Positions 12,021 to 24,195 of a DNA stretch of 64,000 bases are shown piece after piece; the first letter of the stretch is position 1, and every line of letters starts with the position of its first letter. Location: contig NC_133652.1 in the NCBI RefSeq assembly GCF_009905375.1, positions 124,579,205 through 124,643,204 of the forward strand, written 5' to 3'. Under the pieces are notes generated by a model, which worked only from the letters and a program-made list of their open reading frames with translations, was not told where the DNA came from and ran no database searches. A program made the position numbers and the translations under genes. Source of the stretch: Apium graveolens. Lineage: Eukaryota > Streptophyta > Magnoliopsida > Apiales > Apiaceae.

Positions 12021-12244
12021 CTACCCCTCAATTGTCAACGGATAAGGCATTTTCACTACTAAAATGACTTATTCAACCCCCATTTTACCGCTCCTTTAAA
12101 AAAATATAGTTTAATTAATTATTTTTAAAATAAAAATTTAATATTTAAAATTTAGTTTAAGAAAAGAAAATTTTAAATGTTGAATTAAAAAACGGATACC
12201 TTCATATTCACCTTAAATATATATCCAGAATTGAGAGGAGGGAG
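12021..12244. mobile_element. possible Stowaway-type MITE
   Basis: About 224 bp flanked on both sides by TA. The left end reads CTACCCCTCAATTGTC. The right end, read inward on the minus strand, is CTCCCTCCTCTCAATTCT. These are imperfect inverted repeats, and the right one matches the CTCCCTCC terminus typical of Stowaway elements (Tc1/mariner-related, TA target). The interior is AT-rich and non-coding. Left-end similarity is weak, so this is tentative. Confidence 0.4.
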
Positions 12245-12802
12245 TACTAAATTTCTTAGTTCCGTGGACAAATGATGTTACCTATATAGTTTGAGGTAAA
12301 ATGCTACATATTTTACATTATACTATTCAATTGACGTCTGCAATATTTATTTAAATTTTATTATTCTAGGCAAGTAAATTAATTTCTTTTTGTAATTTTT
12401 TTTGAAAATTTCTTGATGTTCCTATGATAATTATAAGTACAGTGCTTGTTCACTTTTTCTTTTCTTTTCTTTGGGGACATATTCCGGACTTCTATGAAAC
12501 TTAGAAATGGCATAAATTTGATGCAGCTAGAGCCTATTGCTCTGACCATCTACTGCTAGTAGTATAACTGAGCAAGTAGGAAGACAAAAGAAAAGCCGCA
12601 CACTAAATTTATAAAAACACATGACTGGCTTTTATATCAAGTTTTGTGAATTTCACATCTCTTTCTGGATGTCTAAGTCGAGATAATATAATTTATTAAT
12701 CAATTTACAAAAAACTATCCATACGGCAATTTATATCGATTACATATGAAATTATAAGTGTCTATTTATAATTCCCTCATCGAAGTTATTTTTTAGGCTA
12801 AA

Positions 12803-14099
12803 TGGAATAATTTTAGATAATTCCTAAATCGAAGATGGGGTGAATGTGTTTTAGATAATATTAAGGCTTTTTGAGTATTTTTTGCTTGGTTAACAAAGCA
12901 AAATATAAATACACTAATATATGTTAACTGAAATAACACAGTGCATACAATATTCCAAAACTCACTTAATTTTGTATTTAAATCAAGTTAGTGTTTTGCT
13001 ACAAATCCTGGGTTCTGTGTAAATATAGAACTCACCTTCTTCTTTGAGAGTTACAAGAAAAACTAGATCTATTTGATACAATTTTAAAGCAAAGGACCAA
13101 TGTTTACTTTATAAATTAGTAAACACAGGTTTACACAGCATGCAATAAGATGTACTAAACCCTACTTTAAGTTATCTCTAAAGCTTTCCATTTCCGTCTT
13201 AGTGTATCTTTGCAAATCCTGTGGATCTGTGACTTTCCTTTGTCAGTTAATCTTGGCCTTTGATATTTGACTCTTCAAGCTACTTTTGTAGGTTTTTCAA
13301 TCTAAGTGATTAGATCGTTTGTTGATGGATAATCTTGAATATTTAACTTGTCTGCATTCTGTACTTTGAGGTTCATATCGAGATCTCCAGTTTGATCTAT
13401 AGAGAACTGACATTTCGATAAGTATAATGGCTTATCGAGATCTCTTAGTTCTCTATAAGTGTTTTGACTTGTCGAGTTATTTGAGTTCTCTATAAGTGAA
13501 CTTGGCTTGTCGAGGTGTCCAAATTTATGCATGTAAAAATGACTTGTCGATATCTCTGAGATCTCTAATGAGAAAATTGACTTGTCGATATCTCCAATTT
13601 TCATATCTTCATTTTGACGTGTCGATATCTCTGAATTCTCTAATGCATAAATGACTTGTCGATATCTCAGAGATCTCTATATACAATTTGACTTGTAGAT
13701 ATCTCTGAGATCTCTAATGATATTTTGACTTGTCGATGTCTCCATTCTTCATGTCTTCATTTGACTTATCGATATCTCTGAGACTTCTCTATAAGCTATT
13801 TTGGACTTCTCGATAAGTCATTCTGAAGTTCTCGAATGACGTTTCTATATAACTTGATATGTGACTTGTAAATATCTTGACTTAGAATATTTTTCCCAAA
13901 ACAGATTTATTTAACTCCAAAATTCTTCACAATTTCTCCGAGGCATGATCTTTTCGATCTTCTTTCAGAATTTATTCTTAGGCTTGAGACTGTTTATATA
14001 AAAATACTCCAGTCTAATCTTTGATATTTTTATAGACTCAAGTAATACAATGCAAAATACAAATTTAGATTATCACACAACTAATTCTTAGGGCTTTCA
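12803..14099 (-). mobile_element. probable remnant LTR of a Sirevirus-like Ty1/copia family
   Basis: Read on the minus strand, the segment can be bounded as TGAAAGCCC...TTATTCCA. It has the layout of the Copia LTRs further right: an array of a repeated short word in the U3 third, then a run ending with an ACATTCACCCC stretch near the 3' end, as Copia-1 and Copia-2 LTRs do (ATTCACCCC, ATTCAACCCC). No matching 5-bp target duplication was found at these bounds, so the ends are approximate. It may be a solo LTR. The assignment rests on layout, not on sequence identity. Confidence 0.35.
13372..13862. repeat. degenerate minisatellite with GACTTGTCGATATCTC-type word
   Basis: About a dozen diverged copies of a word close to GACTTGTCGATATCTC, often followed by the palindrome GAGATCTC and then TAAT. 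Spacing is irregular at roughly 30-50 bases. Variants with CTTATCGAGA also occur. The array sits where the U3 word arrays of the Copia LTRs sit, so it is probably part of the LTR remnant around it. Confidence 0.7.
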
Positions 14100-14117
14100 A
14101 TTCGACTTAGTCTTGTT

Positions 14118-14309
14118 ATGATGCAGACATGTCTTGCACAACAAATTAATTATTGCAAAAACAATTCTCATGCTCAAAATGCAAGTGCTCATGAAGAACC
14201 AATTCTTGACCCTATTGTGTCCCAAACTAAAGGGAGGAAAAAGACCGTTCGTTTCAAAAGTCCCATAGAATCGCTTGGTGAAAAAGAGAATTCTCATGCA
14301 TGCCTTTGA
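14118..14309 (+). pseudogene. fragment resembling a FAR1/FRS-type C-terminal tail
   Basis: A 63-codon frame whose middle, ILDPIVSQTKGRKK followed by RFKSPIES, resembles the tail of plant FAR1-RELATED SEQUENCE proteins, which derive from Mutator-like transposases. The rest of such a gene is absent on either side. The fragment ends about 100 bases before the gypsy insertion. The resemblance is from memory of the family pattern and is weak. Confidence 0.25.
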
Positions 14310-14406
14310 AGCTATCTTCATCCATCCTAGATGCTTTTATAATTTTCTTCATATGTGATTTTCCAAGTACCACGAAGTAAGGATCCATTAAATAATAGAC
14401 TGGTTT

Positions 14407-16659
14407 TGTAACACCCCCAAATCCGGGGTCGGGGATCCGGGTTGTCACGAGTTCCATTTCCCTTAACAACACCCAATCTTAATAAATAATCAACTACTCT
14501 GTACTGTGACCCCACAATAAATACACACACCACAAGTTATAGTCTCAGAGATGAATATCCAAAAATAATCACAAGTCGTTTTATTCCACAATTATATGCC
14601 AATACACCTTAAACAGGTTTCTGAATAAATTTACATTTCTTTGCCATTATTACAATTCATAAATATACATAATCTGATACATCAAAAGTTGAAAGCCTAG
14701 CCTATTGGTAGTTCCTACCTCAGCTATGGCGGCATCAGTGCTTCTAGAAAACTGCGGAACGTCTCCTAACCTCTTGCGAATCGGGAGCTTGGTCCGGTTC
14801 ATCTTGTCTATCTGATGTTGTGTGATGAAAGAAGAAAGCAAGGGTGAGCAGCAAGCCCACCAAAATAATATGTATAATGATTAACAATATATGAGCCTTC
14901 TCATAGTACTCATGAAAGTCTTGGTCAAAAGAAATGAACCAAGTTGATATCTTAATGCGATGAAGTCGCAAAATATTCAGTATATATATACATATATACT
15001 TTTCAAAATATTGGAAGTCCTCTTCCATGCACAATATACACAAAGTCCCAGTGTATAACTGTATAAAAAAAATATCGTTGCAAGGTGATCTCATATATCT
15101 AACCTTGTCTCAACGTTTTTCTGAAAATCTTTGTCATTCATAAGACAATTATTAATTAGATATAAGTTTAAAAGATGAAGTTACAAGATACCCCAATATA
15201 CTTATATCTTTCCCAAATACTACTTGAACTACCACCGTTCAAGTTATAATTAGCTTCAAAAGTTCATCACATAGATGAGACTATATGGCAAGATTTGAAT
15301 AGATTAAATCTTTAAAATATTATCAAAATAAAATGAAGTTACGAGATACTTCATTTGATGTAAACATCATTTTGAAAACTTGACCCTGCCAACACTCAAC
15401 AATCGCCCAAACGTAGCCTTTCTATCGAAGTGCTCTGGGTAGTGTTGCAGAAATTATCCAATTGGATGATGAACTCATTACGGGAGTTTGCCGCGCCAGG
15501 AAGACCACTTACGATGATCAGTCGTAGTAGTACAACCCCACCATTTTCTACATGTAGAGGAGAACCTGTCGGATTTACTTGTCAACCGAACACTGAACTC
15601 CTAAGGAATGGACCGCCTTAGCGGAACTTCCAGGCCATTTGGGCCAATATAATAAGGCTGGGCCGGCGCTACTCGGCCACTTACGCCACTCCTAGTTCAG
15701 ATGAAATCCATGACTCTGAAACGTAAAGCTTGTCCCCACTTTCCCCAAGTAGAAACTTGTTGATACGGCTCCACCAAGAAGTCGTATCTATTTGGAAAGG
15801 AGAACTCACCGATATTTCCCAGGCGATGCCTGTTAATGGATTAACTTGTTCCAAGAATTTTACTTCCCGAGTGTTGGGTAAGTAATCAATTCATTTATCA
15901 AAACAGCAACCTTGTTGCGAATATAAAACACACCACAGAGCCGGATCCCTCAGGTTTTGAGCGAGTATTTAAATCCCCTTCGAAAGGAGGATCTTAAAAA
16001 AAATGAGTTTTGGGATCCGCTCTAACTTTTAAAAAAATCATTTTGAAGACTCGCAAAACATTTTTAAGAATGTTTGGAGTGAAGCTGATTTAATGAAGTA
16101 AATCAGTCCCCAGAATATTTAGAAAATGTCTGAATATTATTATTTAAATAATATTCCCATAAAGAATAATCTTTATAAAATAATTGAAGTAGAAGTTTTA
16201 AAACTTATACTTGAAATGAATATTAAATAACCAAAGATATACCTATACGAAAGTACTATCTTTATTTGAATAATCAAAAGTGAGTTTGATTATCGACACC
16301 TTATTCTTTAATAAAATAAAGAATATATCTCAGCAAATAATCGGAGTCATAGATCCTCAAATGAATATTCATATAATATTCAATAAATAAAATAAGCTGA
16401 GTCATAAGCCCTCGAATGAATATTCGAAATAATATTCAATAAATAAATAAGCTGAGTCATAAGCCCTCGAATGAATATTATAAATAATATTCATTAAATA
16501 AAATAAAGGAGTCATACATCCTCAAATGAATATCTAAGTAATATTCAATAAATAATATAAAGGAGTCATAAGTCCTCGAATGAATATTCAAGATAATATT
16601 CATTAATAAAATCAAGTTATCGAATAAACCTTATTCGATTAATAGTTTTGAAAACTATA

Positions 16660-16705
<46 letters not shown>

Positions 16706-18759
16706 TATATATATAAAATCTACTCGGGATCCTCGACTCCCGGTTTTAGAAAATGTTTTCACCTTTGGGTCCCTATACTAAGGGTATATGCAAATTACTG
16801 CTATTCTCTAGCATAGGTATTATCAACTGAACCAACAGATATATTTGGCAAGAATACGAAACAGGCATGCATATATATACCATATCAGCATGCTTCAATA
16901 TATCGCAACATTTGCTAATTAACCAACATGCATCTATCGCAAGATAATGCATATACATATATACATCACAACAACAGTATAACGGATAGAAAACTTGCCT
17001 GAGCGACTGGGGGTTACGAATGGCTTGGGACGAGTCTGGTAACCTATAAACAACAAGTTGGAATTAAACCAAAGTCACTTGTAAATCTATACTCTAACCA
17101 ACTCAGACTCTAACGCTCGTTTTGCGCTTACTGATTCTCTTAAGTCACTCGAGTACCCTCGGCTCCACCATTTTTAATAATTTAACCTTTACGAGTTTTA
17201 AGGCGATTCCTTCGCGAGTGTCTTACCAACTGCCTAACACACTTACCATAAATGTTTCATGCATTAATTAACCCTTTTTGGTCTTTAACCTATGTTTCAA
17301 AGTAAGGCGAGGGGAAAAGTTTCGTTCGCGAAATGCCGTTACTTAAAACGGTCGTTTCTCCTAAACCGTGCATCGGAATCGAACGAACTACATATCAAAA
17401 CGAAGCTCGTAACATGAGCTATCTAAACATTGCAGTGGTCATAATCTAGCAGGGGGTTCTCGGGTCCTAATGTTATGCACAAAAACAGTCCAAAGAAAAT
17501 CGGACGTTACGACGGCTATGTTTACGCGATTACCAATGTTTAAACTACTCCAATTAACCACCAACCAACTCATAACCATCAATACAACAAAACTTCACCT
17601 AAACCATACCACATCAGTCCATAATCTCCAAGGTTTTCAACTCAAACAACCACAATCACGACCTATGAACTATAATCAAGCTTCAATTACCAAAAACACT
17701 TCCAAATCAAACCAAACTACTAATAATCACAATCCATGCTTCTCATTTCACAACACCAACCATTAAACTTACTAACAAATAAAGTAAAGGCTAGGGTTTG
17801 AAGTTTATACCTTCCTTGGGAGGTGTTAAGTTGCTAGGAAGCCTTAGGGAGCCTCCTACAAGCTTGATCTTTCCAAAGAAATCAAGAACACAAAGTTAGG
17901 CTTTGAAGTTTCTAAAAGTCCGATTTAAAGAACTGTAAAAATGAGGGTCTTACCATGATTATTTGGACGAGACTTGTGAACAAGAGTTGTAGGCCATCTC
18001 AATACCTTTCCAATGAGCTATAGAACATAATATTTGAGTGAGAAATGAAGGAGATACAGCAGTTTTAGTGTTCTGGTTCTGTTTTGGCCGAGAGCATGAA
18101 GAACAATGCCTTGGTTTCTTTTTGATTTTGATGAAAAATGATTTGCTTGGCTTGGTTGGTTTGATTTTTGTGTTTATTTTAGTAAATTACCTAGTTGCCC
18201 TTGATTTTGTGTGGTTAAAAAGCCACCACATCTCCTTCCTTCCCATGTCATGCTTGTGTCATCCTCATGATGTCATCCTCCCCTCCTTGTCCTCTTCTCA
18301 TTGGTTGGGTGACATCATCCTCTCTAATCCCTTTGATTAACTTCCTAATTATTTGCCTAATGACCGCTGATCTATTATACGGTTCGCTTAACTTTCGTTT
18401 TCGTTTATCGTTTGAAGGATCATACCCGGGATCTTATTACTTAGGTTCCCTTAACCTTTCTCAATATATTATATTCCTTTTATGATCCTCTCCTATAATC
18501 CTTTAATTTAAATCCTTTTTATCCTGTTACCTTTTTCTCAAATCTTTCCGTATCTAGTGTATTTCCGGGAAAAATCAAAGTGTTCGGATTTGGATTCTGA
18601 CGATCTTTACATACACTTATATCCCATATAAAGTACTAATAAAATCTCAGAATATCCATATCAGGACCCCTACATAGTGTGGCATAAAAAGTTTTCTCAT
18701 TCAGCAAAAACACTATTCATAAGGGTTTCAAAAATTTCCCAAAAATTGGGGTTATTACA
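14407..18759 (-). repeat. 3' LTR of the gypsy element
   Basis: 4353 bp. On the plus strand it begins TGTAACACCCCC and ends GGGGTTATTACA, so both strands have TG...CA ends. It is nearly identical to 24196-28534; the main length difference is in the AT dinucleotide tract near 16663-16717. Small frames inside (for example 98 codons at 17470) are repeated in both LTRs and show no protein features. Confidence 0.95.
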
Positions 18760-18760
18760 G

Positions 18761-18773
18761 TCTCCCCTCCTTA
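18761..18773 (-). other. polypurine tract of the gypsy element
   Basis: Read on the minus strand this is AAGGAGGGGAGA, directly before the LTR start TGTAATAACCCC. Its place and composition fit the plus-strand primer of reverse transcription. It looks intact, unlike the coding remnants. Confidence 0.85.
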
Positions 18774-18785
18774 AAAGGATTCCGT

Positions 18786-19560
18786 CCCGGAATCAGATAG
18801 AAAATGAATAGGGATACTCTCTTAGCATTGCACTTTCTAACTCTCGAGTAAATTTTCCCACATTGTGGTTCTACCATCAAACTCTTACTAGTTTGATAAC
18901 CCTTCTCCTAAGCACTCGTTCCTTTTTACTCTATACCCTTCCTGGTTGCTCCATATAGGCTACGTCTGGTTGCATGTCTATGCGTTCATATGCCCCTATT
19001 TGTCTGGCATCCGAATTACACTTCCTTAACATTGATACGTGGAACACGTTATGAACTTGCTACAGGTTCGGGGGTAGGGCTAGCTCATATGCTAACTTCC
19101 CAAACGTCTTAATATATCCAAGGGTCCAACAAATTGTAGACTTAGCTTTCCTTTCTTTCCGAACTTCATCAATCCTTTTTCAAGGGTTTCCAAGGGGATA
19201 CCTATAACATTACTAGGCCCCCTATTTCATACTCTTTGTCCTTTTTGAGTCAAATCAGCATACCTCTTATGTCCATCTTGGGTTACTACCAGCCGTCCTC
19301 TGATTAGATCTATTATATCCCTGGTCCTTTGGACTACTGCGGGTCCGAGCATCTTGCGCTCTACAACTTCATCCTAACATAAGGGAGATCGACATTATCT
19401 TTTCTCAAGGATCTCATAAGGTGACACCTCGATAATGACATATGATCTATTGTCGTGATATAACTAAATCCGCGTTAAGTGATCATTCCAAATTTTTTCA
19501 AGTCTATTGCACAGACTCTCATTATAGCGTTTAGCATTAGAGTTTTTGCTTCTCAATACC
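18786..19560 (-). pseudogene. integrase core end, GPY/F-type C-terminal part and chromodomain (decayed)
   Basis: Minus-strand translation, with stops and frame changes, shows the end of a Ty3/gypsy integrase. Segments such as MLGPAVVQRTRDIIDLIRGR (about 19290-19350), GKLSLQFVGPLDIL (about 19110-19170) and VHNVFHVSMLRK (about 19020-19060) follow the family order. A chromodomain-like stretch comes next (NHNVGKFTRELESAM, about 18825-18885). Stop codons interrupt the chromodomain at conserved positions. In intact chromoviruses this domain directs integration to particular chromatin; here it cannot be made. Confidence 0.85.
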
Positions 19561-21189
19561 CATTCTTTTCGAGTTCGTAATCGCTACTACCTTCCGTTCC
19601 TAATATTATACTGGTTATACTTTTGCTCGTTAGCGTTCTATAACCTTTTAATAACCACGTCAACCTTAGTATTACGAATGTGTTCCCATTCTGAATACCA
19701 CCATAACTTTACTACTCCTTTTTTAGCTGTTTCTATTTTCGAAAGCTTAATCCTTCATATAGAAGTAAAAGAATTTATTGAGAGATCACTATGATCATGA
19801 ACACTTGTTATCTCGCATAGTTAGTACAGAAGGTGGCCAGCCTTTAGTACTTGACAAGCAATTAAACAATAGTTGGTATCCTACTAGGCTTCTATCACAC
19901 AGATAGACAGTCATTCGGCAATACCTCCCCTTCTGGAAGGGTTGTTCTTCTCAACTTACATGAAATGAAAAGAAGAGAAAAGAACGAACTGAAGAGAATT
20001 GTATATATAAAAAAAATATACTGCCACAAAATATCTGGCTTGGAACCTACCTCTGAACTATAGAGGTTTGTCATAGGAGAACAAAACATATACGTATTTA
20101 TATCAGCATCAAGTATTATAGCATCGTATTTCCCATGCCTAAATATTTCTATTCCGTCCATCATTCTATGGACCCTTGCTCTTCCTCGAGCTTATACACA
20201 ATCACCTTTGAAACTCCCTCGATTTCGAAAATCGAACCTGGGATCTCATTTTAGACATCACCGTTACTAGAGTTCTATGCTTGCACCGCAACCTTCCTCA
20301 TATAGTAATACGACTCTCTTTTCATAAGAGGGAATAAATATTCAATAGGTAGATACTCTACTTAATTAGTCTATCAATGATAACTTATACACTACCACGA
20401 CCCATTTAGTGGTACTCAATCTCAACATCCATTCCAATACAACTCTCACGGTTGTAATCAGCTCATTACTCGCAGAATCATTGCTGCCTTACTATGGTCC
20501 ACCACTGACCCACTGTCATCATTCACTTTCCATGAAATCTTAATAGCTAACCATACGGAGTCCATACATGTCGTATCAAATCCTTCTAAGGAGGTAACAT
20601 AATCACCATTTCTGATTCATGAAGAAAACTCCTGATCTCAAAGGTTCGTTTAGTCCTTTTGAAACATGGTCCAGGCTCATTCTCAAGATAGTACCTTCTA
20701 AGATAGATAGCCCGCTCATGGCGATTACACGAATTAAACCTCTACCAACTACTATTACGGCTGGGTATTGCACAGTCATCAGAAGGAATGTCAATCTTCC
20801 AAACCATAATACAACCTTCACAGTTTTAACCATCATCACTGTATTCTTTTGGCACAAGCGCCTATAATTATCCTCTTACCTTTAAAGTGTCGGCCACCTC
20901 TTTGGCCTTTCCTGATAGTAAAATTTCCTTACAGTCAATGTCACTTTAACCATCTCCAAATAATTTTCTACCTTATTTCAATCACAGCTTATGTGAAAAT
21001 GCTTTCCTTAAAATCTGATGAGTAAAAAAAAAATCACCATTTTTCCATAAGTTATTGCCTCAGTCTTTAGAGGTTAATCACTGTCATGACTGACTCTCAA
21101 TCATAATTAGAACATCTTTTATCTTAAGTCCTAATTGCCCTGAATAATTTTGACCATTACTGGTTCGATCCATACTTTCTCGTGGTTTA

Positions 21190-21690
21190 ACACGTGCCCC
21201 ACTTGGCAACATTATAATTACGTCATATTTCCTTTATCAACATTTCTATTCTTGAAAATTTTGAATATTACCTTTCTCCTTGTAAAACCTCTAAGGTTAT
21301 CCTTCAATCGTTCCTCCTGTATTCCCTAGATACAGGGCATATTAAAATACCATTTACTATTACTAGAACCATTGTCTATATACTTCTGAAAAATTTCTCC
21401 ACTGATTCTTAAAGGTTGTTGCTACATTAGCCCTTTCCAAATCATACTGTCAAAACTCATACTGTCCCTATTAAGGGTGAAATTCCAACCTTTATGCATT
21501 CCCCTAGGATTCATTTTAAGTTACCGATGTTCTATCCTTAATTCCACCTTTAAAAGGTACCTGCATCTTTCCATGGATAAATCAAGTCATATATCCCTGA
21601 TAAGGGTGTCTTATTCAATCATTCCCACCTCGATAGTCTATACCTAACTTCATAATAGCATCCTTATTCAAATTGAGGTCAATCCATATG
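21190..21690 (-). pseudogene. gypsy reverse transcriptase remnant
   Basis: Minus-strand reading gives scattered but colinear matches to the palm and thumb region of Ty3/gypsy reverse transcriptase, for example FYKEKGNIQNF near 21270. The expected catalytic YxDD-like segment is not readable. Many stops and indels make this coding-dead. Confidence 0.6.
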
Positions 21691-22419
21691 GCCTCCAAAA
21701 GATAACAATGGTCATCCACTTTTCTTTCTTGATTTGGTAATGATAACATGGATGTTCTGGAAGATATTGGTCATGTTCAACGTGAACTTCTTCTTAATAA
21801 TTCCTTATTTACTTTTGTTGTTTATCTCAACAGTCATCTCAATGTTGGGATATCTTTCATATCTGGCGTCTCCCTTTCTGGGTATCATGCCACCGGTCTT
21901 ACACTTTACCTTCTTGAAGGTCACTTCCTTCACCCAATTTTCTTAATTTCTTACTTTCTTGTCTCCTCAGTCTATCCGCGTCTCATTATTTATCCTTCGA
22001 ATTATCTCAAGGTTTCCTCGAATATTCCCAACTTACAGGGGATAAAATATATGTATCTCTTATACCTTCAACCATCAATTTAACTCATGGTGAATCACTC
22101 TCATCCGGACGATTACCTACTTTTCTATTTCTATTTCTACGAGTCTTTAGGGTTTCCTCATACCCAACTCCCTTATCATTCCTCAAACTCTCTTGCCTTT
22201 ATATTCCTTTCTCTTATCGTTATTTCATGAACCAACACAATATAAGCATTGATTTCAAACATCCCGTCATTCTGGATTCATGTCTTCAGAACGAATCTTG
22301 ATAACTTTTACAACTTAGATTCATAATTCATCATACTCGTCTGCCTTTGTTCTGGCTCTTAAGCTTTTACACTATCTCCATAACCTTGGGAAGTACTTTC
22401 CTGAAAACAATTGACTGAA

Positions 22420-22990
22420 ATTAAATCAGTTTATTATAATCTCTTGCTCCGTGCCTTCCTTGGCCTTTCACCAGCGGGTGGTCTCTCTCTTAGGAGGGTA
22501 AGTGTCAAAACAGTCTTTTGTGGTTCGTCAATCATTTAGAATCTCAAATAATTCATCTATTTCCTTTAGCCAGGCTCTTGCCTCGACTGGGTCAGCATGT
22601 TCCTTGGAACTCTGAGAGCTTAGCGACTTAAAGGTCATGAAAGAATTTCCCACCGCACTGTCTCCTCAGGGTGGTGGTTGGGGATAATAGTCTAAGTTCT
22701 CTTTAGACAGGTCCATGAATTGCCGTATAGGGGTACCATCTCGGGTCTCCTGTCCTTACTCGACTTTTGTTTCCTCAGTCTAAATATTTCTTCCTACTCC
22801 CCATAATTGGGGTCATCTTACATAATTTAAATCCTCATTTTCCACTTCATCATGTTATGGGTTCCTTTTGTCTTGGTGGCAACCTCCCTGACTATCACGT
22901 TCAGGGTTTGCTCTAACTCTTATTCCTCAAACTAGCTTTCATCTAAGATTTCATCTTTAAGCTCTTAAACCTTTGGAACCCAAATTCTAT
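22420..22990 (-). pseudogene. gypsy gag core remnant
   Basis: Minus strand. Around 22450-22650 the translation includes ADPVEARAWLKEIDELFEIL, the signature of the retrotransposon gag (capsid) domain in plant chromoviruses, preceded by a proline-rich LDYYPQPPP segment. Stops occur within and after it. In element order this gag core lies downstream of a piece of RNase H (23170-23770), which is not the normal arrangement. Confidence 0.75.
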
Positions 22991-23169
22991 AGGAATACCT
23001 CATTATTCCCTTATCATCACTCTCGGTATTAATCTCATACCTATTTGTTGGCTCTCTGCCTTCATTCATCACTTTTACTGGCACAATATGTTCTTTTCCA
23101 ATACTTCGGGCTGTATTGCTATCTCAAACAGCTTTTCGGTACCGGCTCCGGTTACCTTCACTACTATTT

Positions 23170-23770
23170 CCATTTTCTCAAAATCTCTTATAAACTCTCC
23201 AAAAGACATTATCATCTTGAGTCTCTCCTTTTTACTAAAGGCATCAGCCACCATAATGGCTTTCCCCGAATGATAAAGAATTTCCCAATCATAATTCTTG
23301 ATTAGCTCTAACCGCCTCCTCTGGCGTATGTTGAGCTCTTTCTACGTAAGAATGTACTAGAGCTCCTATGGTTTGTGAATCTCACACTTCTCTCCATACA
23401 AGTAGTGCCTCAAATCTTTAGGGCAAAACTATTGCCACGAGCCCAAGCTCATGGGTGGGGATATCGAATTTTAAATTCCCTTAATTGTCTTGACGCAGAC
23501 GCGATTATCTTGCTGTGCTATATAAGAAGCACCCTAATTCCTTATGCGAAGCGTCACTTACAAATCACAAAATCTCATTTTCCATCCGGCAACGCCAACA
23601 TAGGGAACGTCACCAACCTTTGCTTCGGTTCTTAAAAGTTGTTCTCGCATTTCTCTGTCCATTCGAACTTCTCAGTCTTATGAGTAAGCCGCGTTAAAGG
23701 GGCTACTATCTTTACAAACTTGAACGAACCTCTGGTAGTGACCGGCCAATCCTACCTCTGGTAGTCGACC
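23170..23770 (-). pseudogene. gypsy RT connection/RNase H fragment, misplaced near the 5' LTR
   Basis: Minus-strand translation reads LAGHYQRFVQV, then (after a frame change) APLTRLTHKTEKFEWTEKC, then further to LRHYLYGEKCEIH and KAIMVADAFSKKERLKM. This is the end of reverse transcriptase through RNase H of a Ty3/gypsy pol. It lies between the gag leader and the gag core, so pol sequence comes before gag: a rearranged or chimeric interior. Several stops are present. Confidence 0.8.
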
Positions 23771-23799
23771 CAACCAGGGTCATCAATTCATCAGTGGTC

Positions 23800-24090
23800 C
23801 TTTATCCAATCTCGTCAGGATCCTCCATGGGATCCTCCTCAGCAACTATCCCTTCTAGGACAACATCCTCAACCGCTACATCCTCAATATCAACATCATC
23901 CGGTCCTGCGTTAGGACGCTCTATTGGATCCACAATCTGATCTCCAATTAGTAATAAAACATCATCGCGTTGATGTTCCTCAACTTCAGGGTTCGGAGTC
24001 CCGCTACCATATACGATAACGAACTACGCTTCTATCACTACATTTATAAGGGTTCCCATAAGGGTTTTAACTGTCAGTACTACGTTAGGT
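23800..24090 (-). pseudogene. acidic gag leader remnant
   Basis: A minus-strand frame free of stops for about 80 codons, very rich in Asp, Glu, Val and Pro (for example EEDPMEDPDEIG). It ends in TAA at the junction with the misplaced pol fragment. By position, soon after the PBS, it is probably the N-terminal part of gag. Confidence 0.45.
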
Positions 24091-24178
24091 AGTCCGACTA
24101 TGAACTTGGCAAGAGTTCTTATTATCTTAGTGAACTTATTATCTTAACGTCCCATCATCTCTGAGGTTTATAACGCTT

Positions 24179-24191
24179 GGCTCTGATACCA
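24179..24191 (-). other. primer binding site for initiator tRNA-Met (gypsy element)
   Basis: Minus-strand TGGTATCAGAGCC, four bases after the LTR end (...GTGTTACA then GAAA). It matches the 3' end of plant initiator tRNA-Met and fixes the minus orientation of the element. Confidence 0.9.
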
Positions 24192-24195
24192 TTTC

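Noticed and set aside
13372..13862. CRISPR-like array
   Set aside because: Repeats are degenerate, spacing is irregular, spacers are repetitive, and the sequence is plant nuclear.
17470..17766. 98-codon frame present identically in both gypsy LTRs
   Set aside because: It lies wholly in LTR sequence, is low-complexity (Asn/Thr/Gln-rich), is not open in the LTR copy at 1-3806, and has no motif.
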